64,000 bases of DNA from NCBI GenBank assembly GCA_903813345.2, contig CAIIXF020000012.1, forward strand, positions 20,033,520 to 20,097,519. Direction: 5' to 3'. The notes beneath the pieces were generated by a model. It saw only the letters and a list, made by a program, of their open reading frames with translations. It was not told the DNA's origin and did no database searches. This DNA comes from Owenia fusiformis. Lineage: Eukaryota; Annelida; Polychaeta; Sabellida; Oweniidae. Of the stretch, positions 31,827 to 43,868 are shown in pieces (the first letter of the stretch is position 1; each line of letters begins with the position of its first letter). The translations under genes and the position numbers were made by a program.

Positions 31827-32416
31827 ATGTCTACAACAGCGCTTGCGTCCACAACATTGAGTGATCAATACGATATCTCACCAAAGGCAAATACGACGGC
31901 GGCAACACAACCCAAAGATAATGGGCATGTATTTTTGCCTGTGTTCGGGAAGCCAGGAGCTTGGTTTTGGATATTACACTTCGGGGGGCTTTCTAGTCTC
32001 TTCATTAGCATCTGCTTCAGTTTTTATTTGGTTGTTTATCTTGGTGTGATTGGAAAACGCCAGAATCGGCCATTTTGGACATGGAAGTTACCAGAACGCT
32101 TGGTCATCTACCTCGCCCTTTGTGATCTTCTTTGGAGCATCTCCCATAGTATTGACCACTATTTCATGATTATCCTGTACGACCATCCCGCGGATCTCGA
32201 GTGCAGCATCCTTGGCTTTCTCCTTAACACGTTTATGCTGATGCAGGCCCTAGTCGTGCTCTTCACCGCCATTAGTGCATTCGTGTTGGTCGTTAGGAAT
32301 GAGAAAATACAACTTGGAAGATTTGACTGGAAACTTTTAACTCTGTCCATTGGAATACCAACGGCGTTTAGCGTTGTTTTAGTCTACTTCGATTTGCTAG
32401 GTCCTAGTGGAGCGTG
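31827..32416 (+). CDS. receptor exon 1 (TM1-TM4)
   Basis: Start ATG within TTCAACATGTCT; an upstream in-frame GTG is unlikely as a start. It ends TG before the donor GTAAGT at 32417. Confidence 0.88.
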
Positions 32417-34371
32417 GTAAGTTTAATGGCCAGAATTACTTAATCTTAGACGGGGTTTCTTGTATTATTTTCACACAAAGCAAAATATTTTATACAAATC
32501 ATTAAATAATGAAATCCATCCGAAACGTTTGCATGCATCTACTTGGCTAAATATCATTATGATATTAGAAAACTAGTAGTTTTCACTCAACTGCTACCTC
32601 GAAATTATTGAATTACTGAGGGTAATCAATTTCACTAAAAGATAATTTATCTGTTGTGAAATATAAAATATACAGGGTGGTCCAAAAAAGTGGGACACTC
32701 GTATTTCAAAAACAAATATTGATTTTCTTGATGAAAACATGTCATATTATATACCAGTGGATAGGAATTTACTCATCTTTAATTTGGTATATCATAAGTT
32801 TAAATTTATTATAATATCTGTCAACCAGCGTCCATAATATGAATGACGTCATTTTAGTTTCAAAACGGGTTTCCAAAACTTGCAAAAACAAGTTTTATTG
32901 TCAACTTTATTGACATAAACAGACGTTCAATATGTCTACCATTCTAATCAATTGTAGCCCTCGATTTTGGCCTCAACTGGCCAATAGCATCATTGATATG
33001 CTGTTGAGACAATGAATTTCACTTTTTAATAATTCAATTCTGTCCTTAAGAGACTGAATAGATGAAAGGGACTCATGGTACACCAATTCTGTTAGTTCTC
33101 CCATACGTGGTAGTCGCAGACATTGGGTGATCGGGTGATCTAGTGGGGGAGGCAGTGATTAGGCGGGATGAATCTAGGCACATTTTCCTTTAAACATTTG
33201 ACACTCTTGTGAGATCCATTGCTTGGAGCCCCATCTTGTTGGAAAATATAATGATTCGAGAATGAGCTCATATCAGGATGGTCTAAAAACAACATAGTTG
33301 GATAATGCGATGTCAACGTCTGCGACTACCATGTTTTGGGAGAACTTACAGAATTGGTTTAACATGAACCATTTACATATACTCGGTCCCTTATGAAGGA
33401 TAGACTTGTTGAGAAGTGGAATTCATTGTCTCAACAACATATCACTGATGCTTTTGAACAGTTAAAGCCAGAATTTAGGGCTATAATTGATCAAAATGGT
33501 AGACATATTAAACGTCTGTTTATGCAAATAAAGTTGACAATAAAACTTGGTTTTTGCAAGTTTTGGAAAACCCGTGTTGAAACTAAAATGACATCATTTA
33601 TATTATGGACGCTGGTTGACAGACATTATAATAAATTTGAACTTATGATATACCAAATTAAAGATGAGTAAATTCCCTATCCACTGGTATAGTATCACAT
33701 GTTTTCATCGAGAAAATCAATATTTTTTTTGAAATACGAGTGTCCCATTTTTGGACCACCCTGTACTTTTTAGTTTTCTATCTAAGATCATAATTTCGTG
33801 ATAATTCAAGACCAGCAAAACTACTCTTAGTTGATTTAAACAACAAATAGTTCGTGTCGATTACTGAAATCGAGTCAAAAATAAAATGATTTCAACTATT
33901 CCTTTTAGGTGTTGGATAGATGGACGAAGTCCTCTCTACGGACTTGTGATGTCAATAATATCCGCTTTTTCGATTTTTACCTTCTTGTTTAATGTTGGAT
34001 GTTATGCGGCAGTTGTCTTCACTGTCTGGAGGGTCACAAAAAACCTCGCCGACTTTAACAGTGATGAGGCTGCAAAGAAAAACCAAGGCATCAAAACCGC
34101 TAAAACGTTGGTTATCTTCGTCATTGCTTACTTTGGGCAGTGGTGGGCCTATGTGTTCTATTCTCTCTGGGCGTTTGCGCAACTCCCGCCGGAATGGTTG
34201 GCGTTCTTGGTAGTTATATTCAGCAATATGGGCGGTGTATTCAACTTCTTCGCCTACAGAAAGTTCCGTAAATCTCTCGTGGAGGGCAGTAACAAACCTG
34301 GAGCAAACTCAGCGCCTGGTTCATCGACTTCTACACGTGGTAGCACGGTGACCGTTTCAACCATATCTTAA
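31827..34371 (+). CDS. seven-transmembrane receptor, cAMP-receptor/GPR157-like, two exons
   Basis: The exons 31827-32416 and 33909-34371 join in the middle of a Trp codon to give 350 residues. An extracellular N terminus with N-T-T glycosylation sequence (N22) leads to TM1 (about 45-73) and TM2 (about 90-113). A Cys opens TM3 (LECSILGFLLNTF). TM4 is at about 167-187. The second extracellular loop carries W-C-W-I, the partner Cys. TM5 (about 203-230), TM6 (TLVIFVIAYFGQWWAYVFY) and TM7 (FSNMGGVFNFFAYRKFRKSL) follow, then a short Ser/Thr-rich tail. The W-C-W-I loop and TM7 pattern suit the cAMP-receptor-like (class E) or GPR157/adhesion-like group rather than rhodopsin-type receptors. The ligand is unknown. 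The only intron carries a mariner-type insertion. Confidence 0.88.
32673..33773. mobile_element. fold-back mariner-type element in the receptor intron
   Basis: It begins CAGGGTGGTCCAAAAAAGTG and ends with the inverse, flanked by TA. Inverted arms are very long (about 32673-33122 and 33317-33773) and include the transposase 3' end in both copies. The centre retains one minus-strand segment with FQQDGAPSNGSHKS (about 33205-33246), the second catalytic-acid block. Internal stops show it is dead. Confidence 0.88.
33122..33260 (-). pseudogene. mariner transposase fragment
   Basis: Minus-strand reading gives FQQDGAPSNGSHKS, then CLKENVPRFIPPNHC, then after a stop SPNVCDYHVWENL. This is the C-terminal half of a DDD/E transposase. 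Its downstream part is duplicated in inverted form on the plus strand at about 33390-33540 (SLSQQHITDAFEQL, IIDQNGRHIKRL). Confidence 0.75.
33909..34371 (+). CDS. receptor exon 2 (TM5-TM7 and tail)
   Basis: It follows the acceptor CCTTTTAG at 33901-33908 and supplies the third base of the split Trp codon, then C-W-I-D-G. It ends TAA at 34371. Confidence 0.88.
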
Positions 34372-34597
34372 CTTTGAATGCCCCACATTGTCACTAGAGT
34401 GGAGACTCTAAAGTTCGTAGGGTGTCTTGTGCAAAGTTCTAGCGTCTGATCATGAACCTATTCGGGCAAGATCACCGTCATTAACATAACAACTGAATGT
34501 TACCGACCTTGAAACACATAAAGCAAAAAACAGAAACAACGAAAAGATTGAGTGTCTTGAAGTTCAAATGTCCATAAACACGGTTAAATGGTTTTAT

Positions 34598-35090
34598 TCA
34601 CACCGGAATAACCTGACAACGGTATAGTCAGATACTGTTGTCACAAATGGCGGACAAAACTGTCGCTTCAACTGTTTAATTACTTGGTCCTCATTTCATG
34701 AAATTTTATCGTCGCTAATTCTGTGCATGTATTAAGCTCTTGTGATGACGTATCATATGAAATCCCAATTTTGATCAAATTGGGTCGTTAATCGCTACAA
34801 TATAGCGTCTTCGATATCGTCAATTACATCGGAATCTGAATTTGAGTAATTTAGAAAGACAACGGCATTTGGTAATTACGGTTAAATTAAAGACTTTATT
34901 TCGATGGTAGAACATTATTAACTGTACAATCAGTATTAAGACACTTTGATTGATTGTTGTTCCAAAGAAATTTAGTCTGGGTGCTCTATTAAACATACAG
35001 TTCATGATAATCTAATTGAAGCGACGGATATGTTCACCATTTGTGACAACAGTATCTGACCTTACCGTTGTCAGGCTATTCCGTATTGTC
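34598..35090. mobile_element. R1 full-length fold-back element
   Basis: The left end CGGAATAACCTGACAACGGT is inverted at the right end (ACCGTTGTCAGGCTATTCCG). 34598-34880 is the inverse of the R1 sequence at 14985 and 19877. The segment CTTTATTTCGATGGTA (about 34893) also occurs inverted near 14740, so the longer unit is shared with GMF intron 2. Non-autonomous. Confidence 0.75.
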
Positions 35091-35537
35091 GTAGCCTCAA
35101 ACGCTGTTTAACGCTGAAACATTGTTTCTTAGCGTCTGAATGTGTAATGAACATATGTGCCTTTCAAGCAATGTGTATTGATGTTATTCACACTTTCTTT
35201 TTTGATTGAAGTAAATATGAGAACTGATTATAGATAATTCAGTCATCAATGATGCACTGCCCTGCGGCCTGCACGCAGAGTCTAGTTATAAACAACGGAG
35301 CTACGAAGACGATCGTCCCTTGAATCGAAGTTGAACAAATGCAAAGGGCGTGCATGGAGACACTCGTGGGGAGGTTTACTTTGGCATACCCTCTTCACGC
35401 TTAAAATTTTGTAGAATGATTTATTCAAACTGTGAGATCTAAGATTATCATCATCTAAGATTATATTATATCACTAAAATATATTTTAAAAACTATGTTT
35501 ATTTTAAACTAGCCTAGGCTATATTTCACATGTATTT

Positions 35538-36060
35538 TTTGCTCACACAGTGAGCCTATGGGATCGACTAGGCGTCTGTCCGTCCGTCCTTTTGTCTGTT
35601 TGTCCGTCCATCCGTCAACATTGGGCGCACACATCAAAACTGCTATTCGTATCGAGTCTGATCCACATTCATTTAATACATATCGACAAGGCGTCTGTCC
35701 CTCCGCCCGTCCGTCCGTCCGTTTGTCCGTTGGTCCGTCCATCCGTCAACATTGGGCGATGTCCATGATGCTTATTTGACCTATCGCCATTTTCCAAGAT
35801 CGCCCGGTTTCCGAGAAGTTGTGGATTTTGACAACATAAAGCCAAACTTTCTTTACCAGAAACTTGATTAAAGTAGAACTTTCAAATCCAGTAATTGATA
35901 GTAGTTGCTCTATGTGCTGCCCTCCATAGTAAGGTAAAAATGTGCAAACGTTGTCTAACAAAAAATGATACGTTTCTTCACGTTCAACAAAGTTATAGGT
36001 CTCCAAAGCCGAAAGTATTTTTCAAGAAACCTCTCCCAAATAACACAGGGGGCGAAAAAT
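35538..36060 (+). repeat. dispersed repeat R2, copy b
   Basis: Starts GCTCACACAGTGAGCCTATG, followed by two runs of GTCCGTCC units (35577-35615 and 35695-35745), each leading to CCGTCAACATTGGGC, then sequence collinear with copy a inverted. Apparent proteins rich in R-P-S-V here are translations of the minisatellite. Confidence 0.8.
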
Positions 36061-37306
36061 GATTTTCAAAAATGACTTTGAAGCGCTGTTGCCTTAATGT
36101 TCACAAAGCAAACTTAACACTTAGCGTGCAAAAAAATGTTAGACAATTCAATTTTTTTATATAAAAATAATTTTTTGGTGGATCTTTTACTAAATTTTTA
36201 AAATAGATATCCAGAAATTCTGATTTGCCCCAAACCCACCATTTCCCATTCATGGAAATGGTTTTCAAAGTCATCTTTGTCATCAATTTCCGATCTATTG
36301 TAATTGAGAAAAAATTGAAAAATTTAGAGGCATTGTCTATGAAGTCAAGTTACATTTCAATCTTTATCATATACACATTTTCATCGCTGGTTATTTATAT
36401 CATGATATACATTTACCATGACACCTCATTTCTTCTCAGCTCCCTCATGCTCCGGTATTATGAGGAATATTCTGCGATCTGAGCACATCAGATGGGAAGA
36501 GTTATAACTGTCAATAATTGTGATGGTTATCATATAATCAGTAACCTTATGTCAATACATTATATAATAGGCAATCGTATTTAATAGGAGAAATTAGCAC
36601 AGGCCCAGGTACACAAGTTTCATGACCCCAATTAGATGAAATATGACCTGGGATGAAAGATCTCAAAAATTTTTCAATTTTGGGCCCTCCTGGATCATCA
36701 AAACAAGCTCATTATATCGTGGGCTGAGAAAAAATGAGATGTCATGGTTTATCATGATTACAGTAACAGCTATTTGTAGAATTAAGCAACCTTATAATGG
36801 AGTTATGATCATTTATTCAAAAGAAAAATAATTTTAAACTTCGCAAATATTACCCTGTCCCGCTGTAGCGTTATTGAGGTTATCGTAGCAACCATTACTT
36901 CAGGAATATTTGTTACCAATGTCTAAATTTTTTATTTACTAATTAGGAAATGAATGACCCAGTTACTCTGAAAATGTTGTACAAAGAATGAAAAACTTTT
37001 AAATTAGAGCATTTTTATCAGGACTTCTGGATCGGCTCTTGTATATTGTGTATCTTGTGTATTGCTAGCCAGTTGAAAGCCGACTTGGCACTGTATGTTA
37101 ACGTGCAATATTTTTTATGCATTATTTATTATTATCTAATAGACGGGTAGGAAGGAGGGGTTCCCATGCACCCGAAAGATGTATTTTTTTAATGTACATT
37201 TTTGTAATCCTAAAGGTCCATACTAAAGATTTTTGCATGTTCCCATAATGAAATATTGTCCCATGGTGTCCATTGGCGGCCATCTTGTCGGCCATCTTGA
37301 ATTTTT
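36061..37306. other. intergenic, no clear feature
   Basis: AT-rich. Short open stretches near 36225-36480 look like chance. No repeat boundaries seen. Confidence 0.35.
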
Positions 37307-38215
37307 GAAAGAGTTGATGTTAATTATCTCAAGGTACAATAACTTCCACAGTTTTGAGAATTGAAAGCTGCTAGTGGTACCAAAATGAAGCTATTAGAGT
37401 ATCCCATATTATAAGATGTACTAATTATGCAAATAGTCTCATTTGCATAAAATGTGACATCATTAATCGTAATTTTTGCCTCTTTACAACAGTATCGCAC
37501 AATACCTTGCTGCCTGAGTGACCAGTCTTAGTCATCCATGAACATAAATGAATTTAGATATATAGGTACATTAATTTTGAACATATTTGCTGTTGAATGT
37601 TTTGGAAAAACATTGTCAGACAGAAAGTTATAACACTTCACATGATTATGTTACTGAAAAGGGGCGTGGCACTTCTTGAGAAAGAGTTGATGTTAATCAT
37701 TTCAAAGTACAATAACTTCCACAGTTTTGAGAATTGAAAGCTGTAAGTGGTACCAAAATGGAGCTATTATAATATACTTATACAAAATGCAATAATTATG
37801 TAAATTTTCCCGTTTGCATAATATATGACAACCTCTATCATTTTTGGCTTTTTCAATGGTAACGACCAATACCTCTCCCTCTGGGTAACAGTCTTGGTCA
37901 TTCATGAACATTTATGATTTTGAATATATATGTAGTACATATATATTCAAAATCATAAATGACTCATTTGCATAAAATGTGACATTATCAATCATAATTC
38001 TTGCCTTTTTACAACGGTATCACATTATACATTTCCGCCTGAGTGATCAGTCTTAGTCATTCATGACCATAAAGGAATTTAAATATATAAGTACATTAAT
38101 TTTGAACATATCTGCAATTGAAATTTTGGAAAAACTTTGTAAGAAATTAATTATTGAGACTTCAAACGATTATGTAACTGAAAAAAGGGGGGGGGTGTGG
38201 CACTTCTTGTTCCAA
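37307..38215 (+). repeat. tandem repeat, about 370-bp unit, 2.5 copies
   Basis: AAAGAGTTGATGTTAAT begins units at about 37308 and 37680, each followed by AACTTCCACAGTTTTGAGAA. A third, partial unit (from about 37965) resumes at CATTTGCATAAAATGTGACA and ends, as unit one does, in GTGGCACTTCTTG. Confidence 0.85.
37909..37961. repeat. perfect 25-bp hairpin with 3-nt loop
   Basis: CATTTATGATTTTGAATATA... pairs exactly with ...TATATTCAAAATCATAAATG around AGT. It sits exactly at the junction between the second and third tandem units. Confidence 0.95.
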
Positions 38216-38639
38216 AATGTTAACTTCTAAAAACTAATGTTAACTTCAAAGGGTGAAGCTGCTCTAGCAGAGTCATGTAGATAGAGCCCAATGTTGCTTA
38301 TTGGTGAAATGTTGGCCAAACTTTGCAGCTTGTGTGCACTGCTTACAAGTACATGAAATGTTCATTATGATAGTGTAATTCCAATATGACAGCACAATAC
38401 AAGTCAGGCTATTTTATTGTCACATATGCAAAAGTCGATCTGATGAGACATGTTAGAAGTGGTAGTAGTTAATAATGCCCAGATCAAAGTAGCGCAAGAT
38501 AGATATTGAAGATAGGCCAAGATCAAAGTATGGGCATCCTCAGCCTCAATCATGACGCCATCTGTATTGTCCATCAGTGGGAGCTGTAACCCAAATACTG
38601 AGTATATGATTTAATGTATGTGTCATTCAGTTGCCATGC

Positions 38640-39960
38640 ACTTGGGGCAGTTGGTGGTGTCTTCCTTGCCCTAAAGTCTGAGGTTTGAAGGAGTTGAGAC
38701 CAGGTCAGGGAAAGCTCTTAATAGGAAATTGAACCCCCCTTGGTCCATGGACCAAAGGTAATTCCATTTAAAGAAGTGCTGAAGTGAGGGTTCCCAGGTA
38801 ATGTCGTAAATCTGGAAAGGCCACTGAAATTGGGGAGTAATGTCATAGCGCCCAGATATATGACTTGAGTCAATGACTTTAAGCCACTTGTCCAGGTCCC
38901 TTGAGACTTCAGCTGTATTGTTCAAACCATGCAAGGTTTTGTCATAGTTCTTCTCTTGACGTTTGATTCTTTATCTTGCACTGTCGGTATTTGCTCGCCT
39001 TTTATTTTGAACTGCATTGGAGAAAGCTTGCCATCAACCAAACCATGCTTCTTGACCTGGTTGGTTTTTAACTTCATGCAAGTCCAGTTTGCCATTCTTT
39101 CCATAGCTAATAGAACCCATCTGGTACCCACTACTGAACTGGCCATAACTGTGACCTCATCCATGAAAGCTCTGTATGGTAGGTGTTTTGCACCTTCATT
39201 TGCTTGTGGAACCTTACACTGCATCATCCCTGCCTTGACCAGTAAGTTCATGGATGTTATGAAGAGAAGTACTGATACAGTGCAGGCTGCCACTTTGCCT
39301 TTCTCCAAACTCTGCTAATAAGTGGTATAATTGCCAAATGTACTGTGCAACTTCAAGGAGTTTGTGTGTCCCATTGTCAGATTGACTACATCTGTTGGTT
39401 TTGGTATGTGAAAGTGAACTTGTACTTCTAGTATCAGTTGGTGAGGAACACTAGGTAGGCCTTAGGTCCTGTTTCTCTTTCTTGGCTTCCTTCACAAGTT
39501 GGCTTCTTGCTGCTATATGCACCCTTGATGTCTTGGGATACCACTTTTCTGAATGCTTGGCAGACCAGTAGGAAATAACTGCGAGGCTTGACCACAATAG
39601 CCCAGAAGATCTTTCCCTCAGCATCCAATAATGATGTCTACCTGAACTGGTTCAGTCCCTCAAATTTTAGCTCCTTTGGAATGAAGCACCTTTCCGCCAA
39701 AGCCCAAATCCTTGCTAGATTTTTCTTGTTCTGGATGCTTGTCAGCAATCACCATAGATGTATTAACAGCTTACGGCAGTTCTTGTACACCCTGTATGTC
39801 ACATCTGTTGGACCTGGGGCCGAACCTTCCTGATAATTGTTCTTACCTCATCAAGCTTGAAATCTGACTGGTCAAATGGTTTTGATGATAAATCTGGTGG
39901 GATGTCAATTGGAAAATTACCTAATGGCATCTCTCGATCTGGGTCACTGTGTGCTGCTAA
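38640..39960 (-). pseudogene. decayed reverse transcriptase of a non-LTR-type element
   Basis: Minus-strand pieces in shifting frames follow the order of a known invertebrate RT family. GKIFWAIVVKP and FLLVCQAFRK lie near 39600, AACTVSVLLFITSMNLLVKA near 39260, and AFMDEVTVMASSVVGTRW near 39155 (the active site F-M-D-D has become F-M-D-E). VDGKLSPMQFKIKGEQIPT follows near 39000 and WLKVIDSSHISGRYD near 38870. Frameshifts at about 38920-38940 and 39310-39430 break it. The family match is from memory of related RTs. Probably an old insertion. Confidence 0.8.
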
Positions 39961-40082
39961 TAATTAAATGTTTAATGTGTCTCATAAGCCCAGTTTGGGC
40001 TGGCTATTTTGTACAATAGGTGACACTTTGATAAAAATAAATCAATAATAACTAGACATGTAAATTGAACAAGTTCAATTTA

Positions 40083-41695
40083 AGACTCCAGATTTCAAAC
40101 TTTTTTAAAGCTGAGTCATCCAGAACTTGTAAGCTGAGTCATTCAAAATAAGCTGAGTCAGCTAGAATATAGACATTTAGACAACTTTTAAGAATGTTAT
40201 CTTCGACTCCATTGGCTTAACATGGGGATATCATCATATCAACTTTTCGAGACTTTAAACCGCTATAACTATCTAACCAGAAGTTGGATTGAAATTTGGT
40301 TTAAAGATTCGGATTCCTGAGGAAATTCTACCCTTAATTCATAACTCATATGTTAAATTTGGAGAACTTTTCATGTTGACCCACTTTTCGGACACTATAT
40401 CTCAAAAGTGGGTCAAAATACTTTCTGACGGCGAAAGGCTAACACTATTAGCACACTCTTTGCTACCTGTATACAAAATTTTGAAGCAAATAATTAATGT
40501 GTAGTGTCAGAATCTAAAAAATAAGTTAAAAGTATAAATTTGACCTAGATTTTGACCTAGACATTTTGGTGTCCAAATTTTGAAGCTAGATAGCTTTTGA
40601 GGTCCCCTTCTTTTAAAGGCTTTCATTATTTAAAGCTGTACTTAGTCTATATCTCGTATTTTACACTTCAAAAAAATCTTTTTTCCCATTGCCATAACAT
40701 GGGGCACCAAATTTAGCGATTTTTTAGCTTTCGAACCGCCATAGCTTCCGAACCAAAAGTCGGATTGAAATTTGGTTTGCAGATTCGGATTCCTGAGAAA
40801 ATTCTACACTTTATTCATAACTCATACGTTAAATTTGGAGAACTTTTCAGTTTGACCTACTTTTCGGACACCATATCTCAAAAGTGGGTCAAAATACTTT
40901 CTGACGGCAAATAGCTAACACTATTAGCACACTCTTTGCTACCTGTATACAAAGTTTTGAAGTAAATTATCAAAGTGTAGTGTCAGAATCGTAAAAATAA
41001 GGAAAAAACTATGAATTTGACCTAGATTTTGACCTAGGCATTTTGGTGTCCAAATTTTGAAGCTATGTAGCTTTTGAGGTCCCTTTCTTTTATAAGCATT
41101 CATTATGTTGAGCTGTACTCAGTCTATATCTTTTATTTTACACTTCGAAAAAGTCTTTTTTCCCATTGACTTAACATAGGCACCAAATTTAGCAATTTTT
41201 GAGCTTTCAAAACGCCATAACTTCCGAACCGGAAGTCCGATCCAAATTTGGTTTGCAGATTCGGATTCCTGAGATCAATCTACACGTATTTCATAACTCA
41301 CATGTTGAATTTGGAGAACGTTTTGTTCTTACCTACTTTTCGGACGCAATATCTCAAAATCGGTAAGAGTAATCAAAAAACGATTTGCCTTACGGAATTA
41401 GCGTTTTTTCCAAGGAACATGATGAAAAAAACTCGGAGCAAAAATATTGAAAGACGACTGAGAAAAGTGGTGAATTAGTGAAAATCCAAGATTTGACCTA
41501 GTTCTTGACCTTTGACCTAGATAAAAATTTGACCTAATTTCCCAGAAAGCCAGATACATTCCCTAGTCAACCATGTAGGTTGGATTAAGTAAGATGTTAT
41601 AGTTGGAGAGAAAATCTGTTAGGAGGAAGAAAGAAAGAAAGAATAATAAGTAAACAGGCAAAAACAATAGACTCCAGATTTTCAATCTGGAGTCT
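40083..41695. repeat. 475-bp tandem repeat array bounded by AGACTCCAGATT
   Basis: Three units (about 40206-40684, 40685-41160 and 41161-41560, the last incomplete) share AACATGGGG, GAAATTTGGTTT, GATTCGGATTCCTGAG, CTACTTTTCGGAC, ATATCTCAAAA and TTTGACCTAG. AGACTCCAGATT stands at 40083. At the right edge it forms a 12-bp hairpin (41669-41695) with its inverse, suggesting transposon ends around a minisatellite. Confidence 0.85.
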
Positions 41696-41769
41696 AATAA
41701 TAATACTATTGAAACATTCTGCCACCAACAACCAAGTATTTCAGTGGATGCATTTTACCTATATTTTCG

Positions 41770-41990
41770 CAGTGGCGGATCAAGAAATTAACAGGGGAGG
41801 GGGGCGAATTTGAGTCAGAAAAAAATTTGGGGCCCTAAAACCAAAAATTGGGCTCAAATTTGGAAAAAATTAAGGCCCATTTTTGATAGATGTGCCCAAA
41901 AAGGCCTCAAAAGTCAAACTATGGCCAAAAGGCCCATTTTTTGGCCCTACAAAATTCTGGGGCCCAAACACTATGCCACACGCTCCCCAA
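41770..41990 (+). mobile_element. diverged M1-like MITE, truncated
   Basis: It starts CAGTGGCGGATCAAG and has the same kind of GGCCCAAAA/TTTTTGGCC interior as 15689-16019. I could not find the other end or a duplication. Confidence 0.6.
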
Positions 41991-42394
41991 ATACACTTCT
42001 AACCCTGTCCAGAAATTGGTTGTTAAATTACTTTTCTTATAAGCCTACCCGATTCTTAAAATCCTGCCAAATATGCCAAAATGCCATGTTTCTAGGGCTA
42101 TGGTCACCTCAATTGATACAATGTGAAAATTTGTGACAATGATTGGCAGGCATCGGATATATGGCAATCGATGTAACTTTGGAAGATCTTTCTAAATAAA
42201 TGATATGATCAATTTAAATATATCCACGCCATGTTATCAGGAAAAATGAACGAAGGGGGAGTAGCCTATTTCTGCGAGACCTTGTGACGTTCAACAAAAC
42301 TGTAATATTTATTTTTTCACGAGAAAGTGTACTAATACATCGCTTACTGTATGGGTGCACGGACCGGTGTGTCGAAATCAAGAAATAGAGAAAA

Positions 42395-42760
42395 ACGAAA
42401 AAACTGATTTGAAAAGCAATTGTTTCAGTAAATTTTTCTAATTTCCAAAGCTCCTAACATTTAAGCAATATATTTGGCATATTTTCTGAAAAATTCAAAA
42501 TATTCTGTTCAGTGACCTTTCGGAAATGCTAACTTTTAACTTTTTCTCAGTCACAATTTCAGAGGGCTGAAAAACCTATTTCAGCATGGTAAGGGTCATT
42601 TTGACCACGACCAATGTGATCCTGGTCATGTAAATAATAAATGGAAGTAGTAAACTCATTGAAGGTTAATGCAGGACTCTGTTATCTTAGTTAAAAAAAT
42701 CTAAAATCCACATGTTTTTTTCATTTCCTGTTTGGTATAAATTTCTGATAACTACCCGGA
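42395..42760 (+). repeat. copy of the 57.1-57.9 kb repeat family
   Basis: Blocks ATATATTTGGCATATTTTCT, CAGTGACCTTTC, TTTTTCTCAGTCACA, GAGGGCTGAAAA, GGTCATGTAAAT and ACTCTGTTATCTT are collinear with one arm of the fold-back repeat at 57160-57930. Confidence 0.7.
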
Positions 42761-43000
42761 GACCTTAAGGATCATAAATAGTCGTTTTCTGATATAAAAA
42801 TAGCATATTTTAAGATTTCACAGGAATATATCTAGTCAAAAAGTTTTTTTGGCAGTTTCAGTGTGTTCGCACCCAAAGCACCCCCCCCCCTCTTTCTGAC
42901 CTCCTCCCCTTTCTGACCTCTTGTGATTTCATCGGGCTTTGCCCAATTAGACTTCATCCCCCGCGAAGCCCTGTCGAGTCGAAAAAGGGACCAGGGGTCT

Positions 43001-43336
43001 CAGGGGCGGATCGCGGAACCAACAAGGGGGGGGGGGGGGGCCCAAATTTCAATTCAGAGAAAAAAACGTCCGCGCTTGCGCTGAAAAAAATTTTGGGCCC
43101 CTAAAATCCAAAAGTGGGCCCAAATTTTGAAATTTTGAGGCCCATTTTCTTCAAAATTTGGCCTGAAATTAAAAAATAAGGCCTTAAAAGGCCCAGTAAT
43201 GACCAAAAAGGCCGACTTTTTGGGGCCTGAAGGCCTTGTTTGGCCCAAAAAAATTTTTGGGCCCAATTTTTTTTTTCTGGGCCCACCCAAAGGGGGGGCC
43301 CGGGCCCCCAGGCCCCCCCCCCCTAATCCGCCAGTG
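43001..43336 (-). mobile_element. 336-bp M1 MITE, target duplication GGTCT
   Basis: Ends CAGGGGCGGATC and CCGCCAGTG lie between GGTCT repeats (42996-43000, 43337-43341). It is inverted relative to 15689-16019, with the same CCGCGCTTGCGC hairpin, GGCC blocks and G/C tracts. Confidence 0.92.
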
Positions 43337-43868
43337 GGTCTCGTGGACATCGTGGAACGTTTGATCATTTGACGTGTACGAGGATTTGTGCATCAGAATG
43401 GCTGTGGTAAAACCTTCTTAATTTTACGAGGCCCGGCCATGAAAAAATACTATATCTACTAATTCATCTGCTATTTCAAAATGACTGTACTCCCGGGGAC
43501 TATACTTCTTTTATTATTACATTAACATGCACACTAATATATCTTGTTGACCTATATGCAGCACTGTATTGATGTATAGGACACTTCATTAGGGTCATAA
43601 AATTCAATTATGAAGTGCAGAGGCCTACATTCACAACCAGGAAGTATTATGTCTCTACCAAAATCCATTTAATTGTATCCTACACATCCCTACATCTTTT
43701 CCAAATATGTTACTAAATAATGAAATATAATAGTAAAATCTTTGGTTTTATAATTGTTGTGTGATATTTGACAAGTGTAAAAGATGTTTTTGGAGAATCT
43801 TTCTCTAGCCATTTTGTAGGGGAGAAATGATAGAAAAAATGTACATCTTTAAATCTTTAAATTTAAAG

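Noticed and set aside
35509-35780. Overlapping open frames rich in R-P-S-V on both strands
   Set aside because: They are translations of GTCCGTCC minisatellite units in all frames. The same happens at 17473-17814.
38929-39318. 129-codon plus-strand frame
   Set aside because: It is the antisense shadow of the decayed reverse transcriptase, whose minus-strand translation carries the family motifs.
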